A DNA stretch of 64,000 bases, taken from assembly GCF_002086815.1 (NCBI RefSeq), contig NZ_MVID01000007.1, positions 62,001 to 126,000 on the forward strand. The letters are read 5' to 3'. A model generated the notes under the pieces. The model saw only the letters and a program-made list of their open reading frames with translations. It was not told where the DNA came from and did no database searches. Source of the DNA: Mycolicibacterium parafortuitum (GTDB lineage Bacteria > Actinomycetota > Actinomycetes > Mycobacteriales > Mycobacteriaceae). A program made the position numbers and the translations under genes. The first letter of the stretch is position 1. Each line of letters begins with the position of its first letter. Shown piece after piece: positions 60,674 through 64,000 of the stretch.

Positions 60674-62728
60674 TCAGCGGTTCCTGCGTCGGCGGATCCA
60701 TTGGCGGACGATGCTGCCGGGCCCGGGCTGTCCACTCTCGGACGAGGGCTCGGTGACGACTGTGTACGAGTGCGTCGGGTCCGCGGTGGGGCCCTCGGGT
60801 TCGCCGTCCAGATCGGTGTCGGCGTCGCTGTCGGTCAGCGCTTCGGTGTCGACTTCTGCGACCTCGGCTGCGGGCTCCTCGGCCAGCTCGTCAGCGTCAC
60901 CCTCGGATTCCTCGGCCTCAATCGCGGCCTCGTCTACCTCGACGTCGGCATCGCCCTCGACCACCACGTCGGCATCAACCTCAGCGACTTCGGCCGCAGG
61001 CTCCTCAGCCAGCTCGTCAGCGTCACCCTCGGATTCCTCGGCCTCAATCGCGGCCTCGTCTACCTCGACGTCGGCATCGCCCTCGACCACCACGTCGGCA
61101 TCAACCTCAGCGACTTCGGCCGCAGGCTCCTCAGCCAGCTCGTCAGCGTCACCCTCGGATTCCTCGGCCTCAATCGCGGCCTCGTCTACCTCGACGTCGG
61201 CATCGCCCTCGACCACCGCATCGGCATCAACCTCAGCGACCTCAGCCGCAGGCTCATCAGCCTCAGCCGCGGGCTCATCAACTTCGACACCCTCGGCGAT
61301 CTCAACCTCAGCCTCGGCTACCTCGACGCCGGCATCGCCCTCGACCACCGCATCGGCATCAACCTCCGCGACCTCAGCCGCAGGCTCATCAGCCTCGGCA
61401 CTCTCGGATTCCTCAACCTCGTCGGCCGGCTCCTCGGTCTCGTCATCACCCGACACAGCGACGCCGGCAGCCGCGGCGCCCTCGGCGGCTTCGACGGCCT
61501 CATCGCCTTCCACAGTGCCCAGGCCACCGGCCTCCTCGGGCACGGGATGCGGCTCGATTTCCGCGGCGGGTTCGGCCGGCTCGTCTTCGTCTTCGTCTTC
61601 GTCTTCGTCTTCGACGGGTACGTCGAGCTGGGCGATCAGCGCCTCGGTTTCAGCCGCACCTTCGACCGCGGCATCATGCACCCCGGACGCGGCGTCGGCG
61701 GCCTCGACGGCCTCATCGCCTTCGACGGAGCCGAGACCACCCACCTCGCGTTCGGCCTGCTCGTTCTTCTCGTCCTGGCCGGCGACGGTCGCTGCGGCAA
61801 CCACCCCGACCGCCGACGCCATCGCGACGTCTTTGGCGAGCTCCTCGACATCGGATTCGGCATCCTGGTCACCACGCAGCGTCTCGGGTGCCTCCCGACC
61901 CTTCGGCGCCACCATGATGTAGACCGCCGCCGCGATGAACACGAACGTCGCCGTGAAGGTGTTGATCCGGATACCTGCCACCAGCGTCGCCGTATCGCTG
62001 CGCATCAGTTCGATCCAGAACCGGCCCACGCAATAGCCCGCGACATACAGCGCGAACAGCCGGCCATGACCGATCTTGAATCGCCTGTCGACGAAGATCA
62101 GCACCGCGAAAACCAGCAGGTTCCACAGAAGTTCGTACAGGAACGTCGGGTGCACGACCTCGATCAGCTCACCCGTGGACACCCCGTTGAGCGAGTCGAG
62201 CGCGCCGACGCTGTTACGCCGCTCGTATATCTCCAGACCCCACGGCAGCGTGGTGGCGCGGCCGTACAGCTCCTGATTGAAGTAGTTGCCCAGGCGGCCG
62301 ATCGCTTGCGCCAGAACGATTCCCGGAGCAATCGCATCGCCGAACGCCGGCAGCGGTATCCCCCGCCGTCGACACGCGATCCACGCTCCCAGCGCACCGA
62401 ACGCGACCGCGCCCCAGATCCCCAGACCGCCGTCCCAGATGCGAAACGCAGCAGCCGGCCCGACACCGTCCGCACCGAAGTACGTCCGCCAGTCGGTCAT
62501 GACGTGATAGACGCGACCACCGATCAGGCCGAACGGCACCGCCCACAACGCGATGTCGTAGATCACGCCGGGTTCGCCGCCGCGGTTCACCCAGCGGCGG
62601 TCGCCGATGACGAGTGCGGCGATGATGCCGACGATGATGCACAGTGCATAGGCGCGGAGCGGGAACGGGCCGAGGTGCCAGACCCCCTGAGGCGGGCTCG
62701 GGATGTAGGCCAGAACCGTCGTCGTCAC
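60674..62728 (-). CDS. lgt: Prolipoprotein diacylglyceryl transferase with very long acidic tail
   Basis: 684 residues. Residues 1 to about 275 are the seven-helix Lgt enzyme with the signature GRLGNYFNQELYG (144-156) and GGRVYHVMTDW with the conserved His; it transfers diacylglycerol to the lipobox Cys of prelipoproteins. The remaining about 409 residues are cytosolic or exposed, strongly acidic (Glu, Asp, Ala, Val), and contain tandem 42-residue repeats and an Asp-Glu run, ending in a basic RQWIRRRRNR. E. coli Lgt has 291 residues; a shorter tail is known in mycobacteria. Start overlaps the trpA stop (ATGA). Confidence 0.93.
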   Translation of the reverse strand: MTTTVLAYIPSPPQGVWHLGPFPLRAYALCIIVGIIAALVIGDRRWVNRGGEPGVIYDIALWAVPFGLIGGRVYHVMTDWRTYFGADGVGPAAAFRIWDGGLGIWGAVAFGALGAWIACRRRGIPLPAFGDAIAPGIVLAQAIGRLGNYFNQELYGRATTLPWGLEIYERRNSVGALDSLNGVSTGELIEVVHPTFLYELLWNLLVFAVLIFVDRRFKIGHGRLFALYVAGYCVGRFWIELMRSDTATLVAGIRINTFTATFVFIAAAVYIMVAPKGREAPETLRGDQDAESDVEELAKDVAMASAVGVVAAATVAGQDEKNEQAEREVGGLGSVEGDEAVEAADAASGVHDAAVEGAAETEALIAQLDVPVEDEDEDEDEDEPAEPAAEIEPHPVPEEAGGLGTVEGDEAVEAAEGAAAAGVAVSGDDETEEPADEVEESESAEADEPAAEVAEVDADAVVEGDAGVEVAEAEVEIAEGVEVDEPAAEADEPAAEVAEVDADAVVEGDADVEVDEAAIEAEESEGDADELAEEPAAEVAEVDADVVVEGDADVEVDEAAIEAEESEGDADELAEEPAAEVAEVDADVVVEGDADVEVDEAAIEAEESEGDADELAEEPAAEVAEVDTEALTDSDADTDLDGEPEGPTADPTHSYTVVTEPSSESGQPGPGSIVRQWIRRRRNR
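60875..61252 (-). repeat. Three tandem 126-bp repeats in the lgt tail
   Basis: CTCCTC-starting units (plus-strand reading) begin at 60875, 61001 and 61127, and a diverged further copy at 61253, each exactly 126 bp apart. They encode 42-residue acidic units containing AEVAEVDADVVVEGDADVEV. The units at 61001 and 61127 are nearly identical, so recent expansion or gene conversion is likely. Copy number may vary between strains or be misassembled. Confidence 0.92.
61581..61614 (-). repeat. Six-base microsatellite coding for Asp-Glu
   Basis: TCGTCT-type hexamers are repeated about five and a half times on the plus strand; on the coding strand they give alternating Glu and Asp in the Lgt tail. Because the unit is six bases long, slippage would change length without shifting the frame. 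Confidence 0.85.
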
Positions 62729-63513
62729 GCAGTGATCCTCTGCCTTACTCCGTCTGCAAGTTCTTCTGTCAGCGAGCGCACCGCGGGGATGCCCTCTTTG
62801 AGCGCGGACACCAGCGCGGATCCGACGATGACGCCGTCGGCGTACGCGCCGATCTCAGCGGCCTGCTCCCGCGACCGCACACCCAGACCCACACCGACCG
62901 GGATGTCCGACACGGCTTTGACCCGGGCCACCAATTCGGGGGCGGCGTTGGACACCGCATCCCGGACGCCGGTGACACCCATCGTCGACGCGGCGTAGAC
63001 GAACCCGCGGGACGCCTCCACCGTCTTCGCGAGCCGTTCCTCCGTGGAGGATGGCGCGACAAGGAAGATGCGATCCAGATCGTGGGCCTCGGAAGCGGCG
63101 AACCAGTCGTCGGCCTCATCCGGGATCAGATCCGGGGTGATCAGCCCGAGCCCGCCGGCCGACGCCAGATCGCGCGCGAAGGTGTCAACCCCCCGGCGCA
63201 GCACAGGGTTCCAGTACGTCATGACGACCGCGCGGCCACCGGCGTTGCTGATCGCCTCGACGGCCCGGAACGCGTCGCTGACCCGGACACCGCCGCGCAG
63301 CGCCACCTCCGTGGCCGCGGCGATCGTCGGGCCGTCCATGCCGGGATCCGAGTAGGCGATGCCGACCTCGATGATGTCGCAACCGGACTCGACGAGCGCG
63401 ACCATCGCCTCGATGGAGCCCTCGACATCGGGGAAACCCGTGGGCAGATATCCGATCAGCGCCGAACGATTCTCGGCGCGGCAGGATTCGAACAATCCGG
63501 CAAGCCGACTCAT
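62725..63513 (-). CDS. trpA: Tryptophan synthase alpha subunit
   Basis: 262 residues. The catalytic acids Glu49 and Asp60 ([11 protein letters not shown] and [10 protein letters not shown]) have the same numbers as in the E. coli enzyme. The phosphate-binding loops GVGLGVRS and GSALVSAL are visible. It cleaves indole-3-glycerol phosphate to indole and glyceraldehyde 3-phosphate and channels indole to TrpB. ATG 63513 overlaps the trpB stop (ATGA); the GTG ten codons upstream lies within trpB. Confidence 0.96.
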   Translation of the reverse strand: MSRLAGLFESCRAENRSALIGYLPTGFPDVEGSIEAMVALVESGCDIIEVGIAYSDPGMDGPTIAAATEVALRGGVRVSDAFRAVEAISNAGGRAVVMTYWNPVLRRGVDTFARDLASAGGLGLITPDLIPDEADDWFAASEAHDLDRIFLVAPSSTEERLAKTVEASRGFVYAASTMGVTGVRDAVSNAAPELVARVKAVSDIPVGVGLGVRSREQAAEIGAYADGVIVGSALVSALKEGIPAVRSLTEELADGVRQRITA

Positions 63514-64000
63514 GGCGTCCCGTCCTCCAGCAGCCCGAACCACTTGGCCGCCGTCTCGACGTCCTTGTCCCCTCGTCCGGAGACGTTGACCAGGATGATC
63601 GAACCCGCATCCAGTTGCGGACCGAGCTTGAGCGCACCCGCGACGGCGTGCGCCGACTCGATCGCGGGAATGATGCCCTCGGTGCGGCTCAGCAGCGACA
63701 ACGCGTCCATCGCCTCGGAGTCGGTGATCGGCAGGTACTCGGCACGACCGATGTCCTTGAGCAGCGCGTGCTCGGGACCGACACCCGGGTAATCCAATCC
63801 CGCTGAGATGGAATGGGATTCGATCGTCTGGCCGTCCTCGTCCTGAAGCAGGTACGAGAACGAGCCTTGGAACGCACCGGGTGAACCGCCGGTGAATGTC
63901 GCTGCGTGACGGCCGGTTTCGACGCCGTCACCAGCAGCCTCGTAGCCGATCAGCCGAACGCCGGGATCGTCGATGAACGCGTGGAAGATGCCGATCGCGT
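63510..64000 (-). CDS. trpB: Tryptophan synthase beta subunit, C-terminal part (cut by window edge)
   Basis: About 163 C-terminal residues are visible, including [50 protein letters not shown] and [14 protein letters not shown], all standard TrpB segments (the SGRGDKD stretch contacts the PLP ring and phosphate region). The PLP lysine is outside the window. It makes tryptophan from indole and serine. Overlaps trpA by 4 bp. Confidence 0.96.
   Translation of the reverse strand, partial: AIGIFHAFIDDPGVRLIGYEAAGDGVETGRHAATFTGGSPGAFQGSFSYLLQDEDGQTIESHSISAGLDYPGVGPEHALLKDIGRAEYLPITDSEAMDALSLLSRTEGIIPAIESAHAVAGALKLGPQLDAGSIILVNVSGRGDKDVETAAKWFGLLEDGTP

Noticed and set aside
60236..62998. A 920-codon open frame on the plus strand opposite lgt and the DUF222 gene
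   Set aside because: It has a Leu/Gly-repetitive product that arises only because the acidic repeats of lgt read open on the other strand; lgt and DUF222 have clear family motifs.

Overview
The window is high-GC DNA from a non-tuberculous, probably fast-growing mycobacterium (Mycolicibacterium-like). Three things point there. The right half keeps the order trpB-trpA-lgt-(TM2, DUF2752)-pykA-tesB-cydC/D/B/A-adenylyl cyclase-pdtaR known from M. tuberculosis Rv1612-Rv1626. Several genes have the mycobacterial leaderless pattern, a TANNNT -10 box about 7 nt before an ATG or GTG start. Neighbouring genes overlap very often by ATGA or GTGA. About 95 percent of the window is coding. I see no insertion sequence, prophage, integrase or CRISPR array, and no gap longer than about 200 bp.

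Left third (1-23.7 kb), accessory CoA catabolism. A minus-strand block runs from 17199 to 2686 with almost every gene overlapping the next. In transcription order it encodes: SDR dehydrogenase, three crotonases, Rieske oxygenase alpha and beta subunits, an 88-residue protein, FadA-type thiolase, an HMG-CoA-synthase-like/DUF35 fusion, an archaeal-type thiolase, a multifunctional-enzyme-type SDR, two acyl-CoA synthetases, a 226-residue membrane protein, and orphan cytochrome-oxidase subunit III-like and IV-like proteins. A second minus-strand unit (2517 to the left edge) has a MaoC hydratase, a SnoaL-crotonase fusion and an acyl-CoA dehydrogenase. A divergent SDR (17303), and a crotonase divergent from a LysR regulator, flank the block. 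Together they look like a pathway that hydroxylates an aromatic or cyclic acid (or its CoA ester), then opens and beta-oxidises it. The substrate is unknown. Further right are a metallo-beta-lactamase-fold hydrolase, a DoxX protein with an 11-residue repeat tail, a triple-DUF4333 lipoprotein, an SCO6745-family protein and a YnfA-like membrane protein.

Middle (23.7-43.7 kb), transport and signalling. A complete branched-chain amino-acid-type ABC importer is encoded as SBP, LivH, LivM, LivG and LivF, with a strong hairpin between the binding-protein gene and the permeases. Then come the ANTAR response regulator pdtaR, a tRNA-Leu(CAA) without a long variable arm, and an Sdh1-type succinate dehydrogenase (sdhC-sdhA-sdhB) coupled to a DASS dicarboxylate carrier. 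These are followed by a class III adenylyl cyclase whose key residues match Rv1625c with a constant offset, a Dps ferritin, a DUF2339 membrane protein, a NarL-type two-component pair, and a polar amino-acid ABC importer with candidate GlnR sites upstream.

Right third (43.1-64 kb), core metabolism. An HdeD-like protein precedes the cytochrome bd operon cydA-cydB-cydD-cydC and a DUF4190 protein; CydC has a shortened nucleotide-binding domain. On the opposite strand gltB-gltD-pykA-tesB form one unit linking nitrogen assimilation with glycolysis. DUF2752 and TM2 membrane proteins and a DUF222/HNH protein follow. The window ends in trpB-trpA-lgt, where Lgt carries a roughly 400-residue acidic tail built partly from perfect-length 126-bp tandem repeats.
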